Assembly: GCA_012800465.1 (NCBI GenBank)
Contig: JAAZJI010000027.1
Span: 1-12,176 of the forward strand
Origin: Spirochaetales bacterium
Lineage (GTDB): Bacteria > Spirochaetota > Spirochaetia > Sphaerochaetales > Sphaerochaetaceae
DNA: 12,176 nt
Reading direction: 5' to 3'
The notes below the pieces were generated by a model. That model was given only the letters and a program-made list of their open reading frames with translations, did no database searches and was not told the DNA's origin. A program made the translations under genes and the position numbers. The stretch's first letter is position 1, and every line of letters begins with the position of its first letter. Below, piece after piece: positions 1-7,218 of the stretch.

Positions 1-592
1 CCATGATCTCGCCTCCGAAGTTGGGATTGTGGATCGTATTGCGGATCGAACGGATCGGGATATGGGCATCGGGAGCGTCGATCGCGACGCCGCAGCCATA
101 GGCGTGGTCGATCGCCGTCACCGAATCGACGTTCGGGTACTTGGGGAGAAGCTCCTCCTCGATCCGCTTCAAGACCTGATTCACCACCCCGCCGACGCAC
201 TGGACGGTGGTCGTGATCGCGAGGATGTTCCGCACCCCCGCATAGGCATGCCCGGGATTGTCGAACCCTTCGAAGGTGGTCCGGCGGGGCTTCGGCAGCG
301 TGACGGGGGCGGGAGGGGCGAAGCTCAGCGCTTCCAGTTCCGGCTGGACCGGCAGCCGCAGGGAGGTCTCGTCGATCCACCCGCCTCGCCGGACATCGCA
401 CAGCAGATATCCGAGCACGACGCCATAGCGCCGAACCGCCTCTCCTTTTTTCAAGTCCTCAAGGGCGACCTTGTGCCCTTGAGGAACATCATGGAGAAGC
501 GATATGGAATCGACCGTCTCCCCCTTCGTCGCGGCCTCGGTGAGGATCGCGACGTTGTCAAGCGGATGGATCCGCAAGAGGTGCGCGCTCAT
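1..592 (-). CDS. garD: Galactarate dehydratase (UxaA/GarD family), C-terminus cut off by window edge
   Basis: The first 197 residues of a protein that is about 520 aa in E. coli. GarD removes water from galactarate to give 5-dehydro-4-deoxy-D-glucarate in the cytoplasm. An N-terminal SAF-type domain (about residues 1-80) contains HPLDNVAIL (9-17) and QGHKVAL (38-44). The UxaA-type core starts near FEGF (107-110), followed by GVRN (119-122), TTVQC (128-132), LLPKYPNVD (148-156), YGCGVAI (165-171) and NPNFGGE (189-195). The KYPNVD and YGCGVAI blocks match galactarate dehydratase better than altronate dehydratase UxaA. The ATG overlaps the tctA stop as ATGA (592-589), so translational coupling is likely; GGAGG lies only 1 nt before the ATG, too close for a normal Shine-Dalgarno. 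It is the last visible gene of tctC-tctB-tctA-garD, which suggests that the transporter carries galactarate or glucarate. Confidence 0.92.
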   Translation of the reverse strand, partial: MSAHLLRIHPLDNVAILTEAATKGETVDSISLLHDVPQGHKVALEDLKKGEAVRRYGVVLGYLLCDVRRGGWIDETSLRLPVQPELEALSFAPPAPVTLPKPRRTTFEGFDNPGHAYAGVRNILAITTTVQCVGGVVNQVLKRIEEELLPKYPNVDSVTAIDHAYGCGVAIDAPDAHIPIRSIRNTIHNPNFGGEIM

Positions 593-2079
593 GCCTCCGA
601 CTGCGCTTTCTTCTTGCTTCGGCGCTCATCCCAGAACGCATACACGAGCGAGACGAGGATCAGGACCCAGATCACGTTCCCGATCGGGCGGGAGAAGAAG
701 ACGGAGAGATCGCCTCCCGATCCCTTGATCGAATCGACGAAGTACTTCTCCAGATCGCTTCCGAGGATGAAGCCGATGAGGAAGGACGGGATCGAGAAGC
801 CGAACTTGGCGAGGAAATATCCCACGATGCCGAAGAAAAGCATTGTCCATACATCAAAGATATTTCCATTTTGCGTAGCATAGCTTCCCACGGTGCACAG
901 CAGGATGATCACGGGGAAGATCCGGGACTTCGGGAAGTTGATGATCTTCACGACGTGCTTGATCGGATAGAACATAAAAACAAACATGAGAATGTTGGCG
1001 ATCAACAACGCAAAGAGAATCGTGTTCCAGATCGTCGGATTGTTCGTGATGAACAGGGGACCGACTTGGATTCCCTGCAACATGAACGCCCCCACCAGAA
1101 CGGCGGTGGTCGAGTCGCCGGGGATTCCCAGGCTCAGAAGCGGAATCAGCGCTCCGCCGGTCAGCCCGTTGTTGGATCCCTCGCTGGCGATCAGGCCGTC
1201 GACAAGACCGGTGCCGAACTTGTCCGGATGCTTGCTCATGCTCTTCGCCTGCGAGTAGGAAAGCAGTGAAGCGGCCGAGCCGCCGACGCCCGGCAGGACC
1301 CCGACGAAGGTGCCGATGATCCCCGAACGAAGGACGTTGAACCACTGGCCTTTAAAGTCCTCCCGGAAGTTGAACCCCCTGCTCTGTTTCGAAAGGTCGG
1401 CCATATGATGCTCTTCCTTCATCCCGGCTTCCGCTTCCTGGAAGATCTGGACCAGTGCAAAGAGCCCGATCAGGACCGGCAGCAGCTGGAAGCCCATCCG
1501 CAGATCGACTCTGAACATGGAAGGAACCATCCGCATCTTGTTGTTGTCGGCGAACTGGCCGATCAGGGAGATGAGGACTCCGACGAAGCCGATGAAGACC
1601 CCCTTGATCATGTCCCCCTTGCTCAGCGCCGCGATGATGGTGAGGGCGAACACGATGAGCAGGAACTTCTCGACCGCCGAGAAGTTGATCGCCACCCGGG
1701 CCAACGGCGGGGTGAAGAAGAACAGACACGCCAGACTGATCAGACCCCCGAAGAGGCTGGCGACGATCCCGATCCGCAGGGCGCGGACCCCCTCCCCCCT
1801 CCGGGCCATCGGGTGTCCGTCGAACCCGGTGCAGATCGAGGACGGAGTTCCCGGAATATTGATGAGGATGGCGGGGATCAATCCACCCGAAATCCCTCCG
1901 ACGTAGAGCCCCAGCAGGAGGTACAGGCTGGTGTTCAGGTCGTAGGCGTAGGTCAGGGGGAGGAAGATGGCGATCGCCATCGTCGCGGTCATGCCCGGCA
2001 GGGCTCCGAATATGATGCCGATCACCACACCGATGACGGACATGATCAGCTGAGGAATTCCAAAAGATAATACACCCAT
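589..2079 (-). CDS. tctA: TTT-family transporter large permease subunit (TctA)
   Basis: A 496-residue polytopic membrane protein, the usual TctA length, rich in hydrophobic segments throughout. Family hallmarks appear twice, as expected for its internal duplication: GALPGMTATM (25-34) with IPGTPSS (75-81) and GFDGHPMARRGEG (85-97) in the first half, then GVLPGVGGSAA (260-270) with LSLGIPGDSTT (315-325) in the second. TctA forms the translocation path of tripartite tricarboxylate transporters, ion-coupled uptake systems that need a periplasmic binding protein and the small TctB. AAGGAG stands 8 nt before the ATG. The gene starts 11 nt after tctB and its stop overlaps the garD start. The archetype transports citrate; the neighbours here point to galactarate or glucarate instead, which is inference from context. 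Confidence 0.95.
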   Translation of the reverse strand: MGVLSFGIPQLIMSVIGVVIGIIFGALPGMTATMAIAIFLPLTYAYDLNTSLYLLLGLYVGGISGGLIPAILINIPGTPSSICTGFDGHPMARRGEGVRALRIGIVASLFGGLISLACLFFFTPPLARVAINFSAVEKFLLIVFALTIIAALSKGDMIKGVFIGFVGVLISLIGQFADNNKMRMVPSMFRVDLRMGFQLLPVLIGLFALVQIFQEAEAGMKEEHHMADLSKQSRGFNFREDFKGQWFNVLRSGIIGTFVGVLPGVGGSAASLLSYSQAKSMSKHPDKFGTGLVDGLIASEGSNNGLTGGALIPLLSLGIPGDSTTAVLVGAFMLQGIQVGPLFITNNPTIWNTILFALLIANILMFVFMFYPIKHVVKIINFPKSRIFPVIILLCTVGSYATQNGNIFDVWTMLFFGIVGYFLAKFGFSIPSFLIGFILGSDLEKYFVDSIKGSGGDLSVFFSRPIGNVIWVLILVSLVYAFWDERRSKKKAQSEA

Positions 2080-2090
2080 CGTTACACTCC

Positions 2091-2546
2091 TTACGGTAAG
2101 GTAATTTTGAACACTTTGCCGAACAAGAACCAGATGAGGGTCGAAGAGATCACGGCGATGGCAAGTGAGATGATCAGGGACCGGAAATCGGGATTCGACC
2201 AGAACTGTTTGGTTTTGAACGCGACCGGGATCGATTTGAACTGATGAAGCCCGACGAACAGGACGTTGAACAGGAAGATGAAGATGATCGAAGCGGGAAG
2301 GAATCCGATCAGCTCCATCGCCGGGAAGTAGAGGATCATCAGCACGAGCGTCCCGAACAGGCGCGTCTTATCCCAGTTCTCGATGAAAAAGCGATACCCC
2401 TTCAGATTGAAGAACGGCTTCTTCTCCTTGGCGCATCTGACCGCCCGCTGGATCAGCATGATGACGATGAGGATCCCCAGGATTCCCATGATGATCGGGG
2501 GGAACAGCCAATGGGAAGTTGAAGGTCTGTAGGTTACACGCAACAT
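2091..2546 (-). CDS. tctB: TTT-family transporter small membrane subunit (TctB)
   Basis: A 151-residue membrane protein with four predicted helices, at roughly residues 14-33, 63-80, 82-100 and 123-142, with a basic loop (RCAKEKK, 37-43) after the first. Size, helix number and position between tctC and tctA identify it as TctB, a poorly conserved subunit, so the assignment rests mostly on architecture and context. TctB partners TctA in the inner membrane. AAGGAG lies about 7 nt before the ATG. A 70-nt gap separates it from tctC and contains a perfect 9-bp hairpin (2566-2591), which may lower tctB-tctA-garD expression relative to the binding protein. Confidence 0.85.
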   Translation of the reverse strand: MLRVTYRPSTSHWLFPPIIMGILGILIVIMLIQRAVRCAKEKKPFFNLKGYRFFIENWDKTRLFGTLVLMILYFPAMELIGFLPASIIFIFLFNVLFVGLHQFKSIPVAFKTKQFWSNPDFRSLIISLAIAVISSTLIWFLFGKVFKITLP

Positions 2547-2565
2547 ATCAATCTCCTTATAGAAC

Positions 2566-2591
2566 GGCTGCGAACCGCCTGATTCGCAGCC
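2566..2591 (-). other. Intercistronic hairpin between tctC and tctB
   Basis: Perfect 9-bp inverted repeat GGCTGCGAA / TTCGCAGCC with an 8-nt loop, in the 70-nt gap between tctC and tctB. No U-run follows on the minus strand, so it is more likely an mRNA 3'-end stabiliser or partial attenuator than a full terminator. It would favour excess binding protein over membrane subunits. Confidence 0.6.
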
Positions 2592-2616
2592 ACATCATAC
2601 CATGCGGACTTGTCTC

Positions 2617-3648
2617 TTACAAAACCAAATCGTCCAGCGATGGTGCGCGATCGATCAGACCCTGAAGGCTGTTCCGCTTCCCGTAGATGAACTCCTTCGC
2701 CTTGACCGAATCGAGGTAGGTCCCGGGGCGATAGGTCATCTTGGCCAGGTCGGCGACCAGACCCGGGTCGGCGTTGACCCGCTTCATCGCGGCATCGAGT
2801 TCGGCCAGCAGGTCGGCGGGGAAGTTCTTCGGCAGGTAGATTAGGAAGTCCTTCGAGAACCGGAACTCCTTCCCGTCGAGGGTGATCCCCTGGTCGGCAT
2901 AGCTGGTCGCACTCACCCCTTCGATGTTGTCCATCAGTCCGACGAACTTCATCGCGAGCTTCGGATCGTCGGTCTGGGTGTACTGCAGCAGACTCGTGTA
3001 GTCGGCGAAGATGATGTCGGTGTTTCCGTCCCAGAGCATCTGCAGCTTGTCCCCGGTCGATCCGCCGACGACGACTCTGATCCGGTCGGCGATCTGGGCG
3101 CCATAGACGTCCTTGACCCACTGCCAGTACACGATGAATCCGACATGGGAGACCCCGCCGGCCTCACAGGCCACCCGCACGACCGCGGTCGGGTTCTTCT
3201 TCAGGTACTCGGGTACACCGGCGAGATCGTCATACGGCGCATCCGCCCGGCTGCCCCATGCGGAACCGGGGTTCTGGGCGATCCGCGGACCGACGACCAT
3301 GTTCTCCAGGCTGTACATCTTGTCATATGCCCCGAAACTGATCCCGAGATAGGTCATGTCGTGGAACATCATGATCGTGTTTCCATCCGGCTTGGAGGTC
3401 TGCATCGCATCAAGCGCCTTCGCCGCTCCGACCGCGTCGACCTTGAGGTTCGCGCCGAGCTCCTTTCCAAGATAGCGGCTGACGGTCTCCGCGATCAGAT
3501 AGGAATCGCCGGAAGTCGACGTCGATCCGATCACGACACGGACGTTCTTCCCCTTGAAGGTCTGGGGGCCCGCTTCCGAGTCTCCACCGGCGAACAGCAG
3601 GGTGGAAACAAGCAACACGCCGAGCACGGCAAGCAATACTTTCTTCAT
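2617..3648 (-). CDS. tctC: TTT-family periplasmic solute-binding protein (TctC/BugT type)
   Basis: A 343-residue extracytoplasmic binding protein that would capture the substrate for TctAB. Residues 1-20 form a Sec signal (MKK, a hydrophobic core, then LLFA before GGDSEAG). There is no cysteine at the cleavage site, so it is not a classical lipoprotein. The mature part begins with KGKNVRVVIGSTSTSGDSY (32-50) and carries SKPDGNTIM, the usual TctC-type region. The C-terminal half includes VVVGGSTGDKLQMLWDGNTDIIF, typical of the second lobe. The start is supported by TAGGAG 7-8 nt upstream. It is first in its operon, behind a TTGACA-17-TACGCT promoter at 3733-3761 and a leader of about 78 nt. 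The ligand is unknown from sequence; garD in the operon and gudD upstream suggest an aldarate. Confidence 0.9.
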   Translation of the reverse strand: MKKVLLAVLGVLLVSTLLFAGGDSEAGPQTFKGKNVRVVIGSTSTSGDSYLIAETVSRYLGKELGANLKVDAVGAAKALDAMQTSKPDGNTIMMFHDMTYLGISFGAYDKMYSLENMVVGPRIAQNPGSAWGSRADAPYDDLAGVPEYLKKNPTAVVRVACEAGGVSHVGFIVYWQWVKDVYGAQIADRIRVVVGGSTGDKLQMLWDGNTDIIFADYTSLLQYTQTDDPKLAMKFVGLMDNIEGVSATSYADQGITLDGKEFRFSKDFLIYLPKNFPADLLAELDAAMKRVNADPGLVADLAKMTYRPGTYLDSVKAKEFIYGKRNSLQGLIDRAPSLDDLVL

Positions 3649-3732
3649 AACTCTCTCCTACGTATACATAAGTCATTTCTCTCGAAAAGGGATACCATGA
3701 AACCCTTCAATGGCGCTCCATAGCGCATAATC

Positions 3733-3761
3733 AGCGTAGTCCGTCTTCCTCCACATGTCAA
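3733..3761 (-). promoter_or_regulatory. Promoter of tctC-tctB-tctA-garD
   Basis: Perfect TTGACA (-35, 3761-3756) is separated by 17 bp from TACGCT (-10, 3738-3733). The predicted start near 3726 leaves a leader of about 78 nt. An AT-rich stretch with a run of A on the minus strand precedes the -35 and could act as an UP element. The leader contains a small inverted repeat (GCGCT 3713-3717, AGCGC 3722-3726). Confidence 0.65.
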
Positions 3762-3864
3762 TGAAAACATTATTTTTTTGGCTCTTTGCCTTGATTTCTA
3801 TAATAATGATTGATTTGTCACGCCGTTTCTTACCGTATCCGATCAGCCCGTCTTTGCGGCCGAA

Positions 3865-4779
3865 TCAGAGGATCATCCCCCAGATCGGAATGGAAAGCAG
3901 GGAGAGCAGCGTCGAGAAGACCACGAGCTTCGAGGCGTAGGTGGTGTCGCCGCCGTACTTCGACGCGAGGATGACGCTCGACGATCCGCCGGGCATCGCG
4001 GCGAGGATCACCCCCACCCCGGTGATGACCGGATCGACCCCGATCATCCGGCAGACGAGAAACGTGACAAGCGGAATGACCAGCAGCCTCAAAAACGTGA
4101 AATGGACCAGCGTACGATCGACGTGGAAAGGATTCCGTCCCGGTTCGGCGAGCAGGGATCCGATCAGCAGCATCGAAAGGGCGGTCGTGCTGTCGCCCAG
4201 CGAAGCGAGCGTCCGGGTGATGAACGACGGCAGGGAAAGGGAGGTGAGCATCAGCAGAAATCCGACATACACCGCGACCATGCAGGGATGAAGCGCCACG
4301 TTTCGGATCCGCGTTCCGAGCGGCTGGTCCCGGTCGCCGAACAGCGCGAGCCCGGCGCTCCACATCATCACCCGCTGGGGGATCAGGTAGATCGAGGCGT
4401 AGATGTACCCAAATGATCCGAAAAGCACTCCGGCGATCGGCAGCCCCATGAACCCGGCGTTGGAGACGAGCAGCGCGTAGCGGAGCACGTTCCGCCTCGA
4501 CTCCTCGACGCTCCGGTAGTGGATCCTGGAAAGCAGATAGCTGAAGAGCTGCACCCCGGAAGAGAGGACCAGGACGACCAGGAGCCGGGAAAGAAGGAAG
4601 CGGTCGAGCTCCATCATGAAGGAGAGGACGATGGAACAGGGCAGCGTCACATAGAGGACCAGGTCGGTCAAGGTGGCTTTCGCCCCCTCGCCGATGAGTC
4701 CCGTCTTCCTGATGACGGCTCCCACGGCGAGGAGGAGAAACAGCTGCCCCTGCAAGCTCCAGAGGGTTGAAAGATCCAT
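3865..4779 (-). CDS. AEC-family (auxin efflux carrier-like) permease
   Basis: A 304-residue inner-membrane protein with about ten hydrophobic segments. The N-terminal FLLLAVGAVIRKTGLIGEGA (14-33) and the following LVLYVTLPCSIVLSF are typical of the AEC family, which also includes bacterial malonate, malate and other organic-acid permeases. I chose the ATG at 4779 because it overlaps the gudD stop as TGATG, giving translational coupling. An in-frame ATG at 4821, inside gudD, has an AAAGG directly abutting it and adds non-hydrophobic residues, so it is less likely. Coupling to gudD suggests that it moves glucarate, galactarate or a pathway product such as glycerate. Whether it imports or exports cannot be read from the sequence. 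Confidence 0.85.
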   Translation of the reverse strand: MDLSTLWSLQGQLFLLLAVGAVIRKTGLIGEGAKATLTDLVLYVTLPCSIVLSFMMELDRFLLSRLLVVLVLSSGVQLFSYLLSRIHYRSVEESRRNVLRYALLVSNAGFMGLPIAGVLFGSFGYIYASIYLIPQRVMMWSAGLALFGDRDQPLGTRIRNVALHPCMVAVYVGFLLMLTSLSLPSFITRTLASLGDSTTALSMLLIGSLLAEPGRNPFHVDRTLVHFTFLRLLVIPLVTFLVCRMIGVDPVITGVGVILAAMPGGSSSVILASKYGGDTTYASKLVVFSTLLSLLSIPIWGMIL

Positions 4780-6107
4780 CAATCGCGGACCAGCGCCGGG
4801 CGCTTGGGATCGAATTTCCATCCTTTGATCAGATATTGCATGCCGATCGCGTCATCGCGGGCGCCGAGATCGTTGTCCAGGTAGACCTGATGGGCGGCAA
4901 GCACCGCTTCGCGATCCACCGTGATGCCGAGACCCGGCTCATCGCTCACTGCGATGTGTCCGTCCCGAATAAGCGGGGGCTTGACGGTGAGCCGCTCGAT
5001 CCCCTCCTGCCAGATCCAGTGGGTGTCCACCGCCGTCGGATTGCCCGGAACGGCCGCGGCGACGTGGGCGATCATCGCCAGCGAGATGTCGAAGTGGTTG
5101 TTGGAATGGGAACCCCACGTCAGGCCGAACTCGTCGCAGAGCTGGCCCACCCGGACCGCTCCGTTCATCGTCCAGAAGTGGCAGTCGGCAAGCGGGATGT
5201 CCACGCTCTGCAGGCTCAGGGAGTGCCCGAACTGTCTCCAATCGGTCGCGATCATGTTCGTCGCGGTGGGCAGGCCGGTCCCCTTGCGGAACTCGTTGAG
5301 GATCTCCCGGCCGCTGTACCCCCCTTCCGCCCCGCAGGGATCCTCGCAGTAGGAAAGGATCCCGTGCATATCCTTGCAGAGGGCGATCGCATCCTTGAGC
5401 AGCCACCCACCGTTGGGATCGAGCGTCATCCGTGAATCGGGATAGGCCCGCTTCAGCGCCTTGATCACCTCGATCTCCTTCTTCCCTTCCAGGACGCCGC
5501 CCTTGAGCTTGAAGTCCTCGAAGCCGTACAGCTCCTTCGTCGCCCGGGCGAGTTCGACGATCGCATCCGCATCCATCGCCTCCTCATGGCGCAGGCGGTA
5601 CCAGTCGACGCTGTTCTCTTCATCGGAATAGTACGGCAGGTCGGTCTTCTTCCGGTCGGCGACGAAGAAGAGGTAGCTCAGCACCTTCACCCGGTCCCGG
5701 ACCTTTCCATCCCCCAGCAGGGAGGCGACGGGAACTTCCAGATACTGGCCGAGCAGGTCGAGCAGCGGAGCCTCGATCGCCGTGATGACGTGGATCCCGG
5801 TCCTCAGGTCATAGGTCTGCAATCCGCGGACATCGCTCTCATCGTTCCCGAGGGCGGCCTTGACCTCCAGGAGGGTCTGCTTGTACCTGCTGAGCTTGCT
5901 GCCCTCGACCAGGTGCTTGACCTTGTTCAACGCATCGGTGATCTTTCCTCCTCCGGGAACCTCTCCGACTCCGGTGTTACCCTGGCTGTCGGTCAGAATG
6001 ACGATATTCCGGGTGAAATATGGGCCATGAGCCCCACTCAGATTGAGCAGCATGCTGTCTTTTCCCGCGACGGGAAACACTTCCATCGATTGAATGTACG
6101 GTACCAT
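4779..6107 (-). CDS. gudD: D-glucarate dehydratase (enolase superfamily)
   Basis: A 442-residue cytoplasmic enzyme, against 446 in E. coli, converting D-glucarate (and L-idarate) to 5-dehydro-4-deoxy-D-glucarate. Long stretches match GudD closely, including [20 protein letters not shown] (13-32) and the [11 protein letters not shown] and [16 protein letters not shown] regions. All catalytic positions are present with a constant offset of 5 from E. coli: the K200-L-K202 motif, Mg ligands D230, E255 and N284, and the D308/H334 dyad. The start at 6107 is set by AAAGGAG 6-7 nt upstream and by alignment to E. coli. An in-frame ATG at 6155 would lie just downstream of the -35 box and before the -10, so it is rejected. 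It is first in an operon with the AEC permease, under a TTGACA-17-TACGCT promoter. Confidence 0.97.
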   Translation of the reverse strand: MVPYIQSMEVFPVAGKDSMLLNLSGAHGPYFTRNIVILTDSQGNTGVGEVPGGGKITDALNKVKHLVEGSKLSRYKQTLLEVKAALGNDESDVRGLQTYDLRTGIHVITAIEAPLLDLLGQYLEVPVASLLGDGKVRDRVKVLSYLFFVADRKKTDLPYYSDEENSVDWYRLRHEEAMDADAIVELARATKELYGFEDFKLKGGVLEGKKEIEVIKALKRAYPDSRMTLDPNGGWLLKDAIALCKDMHGILSYCEDPCGAEGGYSGREILNEFRKGTGLPTATNMIATDWRQFGHSLSLQSVDIPLADCHFWTMNGAVRVGQLCDEFGLTWGSHSNNHFDISLAMIAHVAAAVPGNPTAVDTHWIWQEGIERLTVKPPLIRDGHIAVSDEPGLGITVDREAVLAAHQVYLDNDLGARDDAIGMQYLIKGWKFDPKRPALVRD

Positions 6108-6143
6108 GTGAAGCTCCTTTGCATAAGAGATGATGACTTTTCC

Positions 6144-6172
6144 AGCGTACTCCACTTCCCTCGAGCTGTCAA
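6144..6172 (-). promoter_or_regulatory. Promoter of gudD-AEC operon
   Basis: Perfect TTGACA (6172-6167), a 17-bp spacer, and TACGCT (6149-6144), the same -10 hexamer and spacing as at tctC. The predicted start near 6137 gives a leader of about 30 nt ending in AAAGGAG. An AT-rich run (TTTTATAATAAAAA on the minus strand) lies directly upstream and resembles an UP element. Confidence 0.7.
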
Positions 6173-6279
6173 TTTTTATTATAAAAGGTGCGAGATTCCA
6201 CGGTATCGTATAATCGGCGTTGATATTCTACCCTGCCACCCTCCGATGGACCGAATGAGGCAATTCCGCAAGGTTTTGT

Positions 6280-6308
6280 TTGAATTATGTATTGCCTTGT
6301 GCGATAGT
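6280..6308 (+). promoter_or_regulatory. Weak candidate iclR promoter
   Basis: TTGAAT (6280-6285), 17 bp, GATAGT (6303-6308). Both hexamers are imperfect, and alternatives exist nearby, for example TTGCCT (6292-6297) with an 18-bp spacer to TGTTAT. The TATAACA-A-TGTTATA palindrome overlaps or follows the -10 in either case. Confidence 0.3.
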
Positions 6309-6322
6309 ATAACAATGTTATA
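6308..6322 (+). promoter_or_regulatory. Candidate operator in front of iclR
   Basis: A perfect 7-1-7 palindrome, TATAACA-A-TGTTATA, lies 41 nt before the iclR ATG at the likely transcription start region. IclR proteins bind palindromic sites as dimers, so autoregulation is plausible. The binding protein is inferred from position only. Confidence 0.45.
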
Positions 6323-6363
6323 GCTTTTTATCCCAATATCAAATCAACATAAGGAGTTGATTC

Positions 6364-7155
6364 ATGGCACCCGAATCCGACAAATACACGATCAAGGCGG
6401 CCAGCCGCTGCTTTCAGATTCTTGATTACGCAGTCCAGAGGAACGGCCCCATCTCCATTCAGGACGTGTGCACCGCGCTTTCGACGAATTCGAACATGGC
6501 GTTCCGGTTGCTGGCGACCCTCCAGAGCTCCGGCTACATGACCAAAGACCCCTCGACCGGTCTCTATTCGATCTCGCTGAAGACCTTGACGCTCAGCAGG
6601 AGCGCTCTCCAGTCATTGGATATCCGACGGGTCACGATGCCCTATCTGGAACTGCTGTGGAACCGGTTCCCCCGAGCGAACGTCAACATGGCGGTCTATT
6701 ACAACGGCGAGATCCTGATGCTCGACCGGATCGACACCCAGTCCACGCCCCGGACCTACTTCACCCCCGGTCGCCAGATCCCCTTCCATTGCACGGCGCT
6801 GGGGAAAGTGCTGGTAAGCGACCTCTCGGAGGAGGAGCTGGACGAGCTGATCGCCGAAAAGGGGCTTTCCCGCTACACGGAGCGGACGATCACCGACGTG
6901 GAGAAGTTCAAGCGCGAGATAAAGAAGGTCCGGTCCGAAGGGGTCGGACGGGACCGGAACGAGTTCATCGAAGGGGACAACTGCACGGCGGTTCCGATCA
7001 GGGGCCGGGACGACAGGATCGTGGCGGCGATCAGTCTCAGCGCCCTGACCTCGAACATGAGCGTCGAGGAGATCGAGGGCTCGATCCCCCACCTGCTCGA
7101 CACGGCGGCGAAGATCTCCTACATGATGGGCTGCACCACCGCCCTGAGCTTCTGA
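6364..7155 (+). CDS. IclR-family transcriptional regulator
   Basis: A 263-residue regulator. The N-terminal winged helix-turn-helix (about 9-75) has ISIQDVCTALSTNSNMAFRLLATL as the HTH region and GYMTKDPSTGLYSIS as the wing. The effector-binding domain (about 90-255) shows PGRQIPFHCTALGKVL (136-150) and GVGRDRNEFIEGDNCTAVPIR (193-213, cut here by family landmarks), both typical of IclR proteins. AAGGAG lies 7 nt before the ATG. It is divergent from gudD and sits centrally among the aldarate genes, so it probably controls the tctC, gudD and garR units with an aldarate or pathway intermediate as ligand. The family includes KdgR-type sugar-acid regulators. Activator or repressor mode is not visible. 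A TATAACA-A-TGTTATA palindrome upstream suggests autoregulation. Confidence 0.93.
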   Translation: MAPESDKYTIKAASRCFQILDYAVQRNGPISIQDVCTALSTNSNMAFRLLATLQSSGYMTKDPSTGLYSISLKTLTLSRSALQSLDIRRVTMPYLELLWNRFPRANVNMAVYYNGEILMLDRIDTQSTPRTYFTPGRQIPFHCTALGKVLVSDLSEEELDELIAEKGLSRYTERTITDVEKFKREIKKVRSEGVGRDRNEFIEGDNCTAVPIRGRDDRIVAAISLSALTSNMSVEEIEGSIPHLLDTAAKISYMMGCTTALSF

Positions 7156-7175
7156 GCGGACCCCCCGCTCGTGAC

Positions 7176-7199
7176 GAAAGCCGCCTCGGGGCGGCTTTC
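7176..7199. terminator. Bidirectional terminator between iclR and the aldolase gene
   Basis: Perfect 10-bp stem GAAAGCCGCC / GGCGGCTTTC with a 4-nt TCGG loop, 20 nt after the iclR stop and 19 nt before the end of the convergent aldolase gene. The GC core with short A and T runs at the stem base serves both strands. Confidence 0.85.
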
Positions 7200-7218
7200 A
7201 TCGTATGGATGTCGCATA

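Noticed and set aside
29..883. Long plus-strand open frame opposite garD and tctA
   Set aside because: Its protein is low-complexity and rich in Arg, Asp and Pro with no family resemblance, while the opposite strand encodes clear GarD and TctA.
1405..2070. 221-codon plus-strand frame opposite tctA
   Set aside because: Strongly biased Asp/Glu/Arg/His composition, a typical mirror of a GC-rich membrane-protein gene.
3696..3712. Near-palindrome CATGAAACCCTTCAATG in the tctC leader, vaguely like a KdgR-type site
   Set aside because: Only 10 of 17 positions are symmetric and no copy is found at gudD or garR.
6108..6155. Upstream in-frame start for gudD at 6155
   Set aside because: It lies upstream of the predicted transcript start and lacks a ribosome-binding site; 6107 has AAAGGAG and matches the E. 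coli N-terminus.
6209..6214. Perfect TATAAT on the plus strand upstream of iclR
   Set aside because: No acceptable -35 at 16-18 bp and no extended -10 TG, and it would leave a leader of about 140 nt; kept only as a remote alternative.
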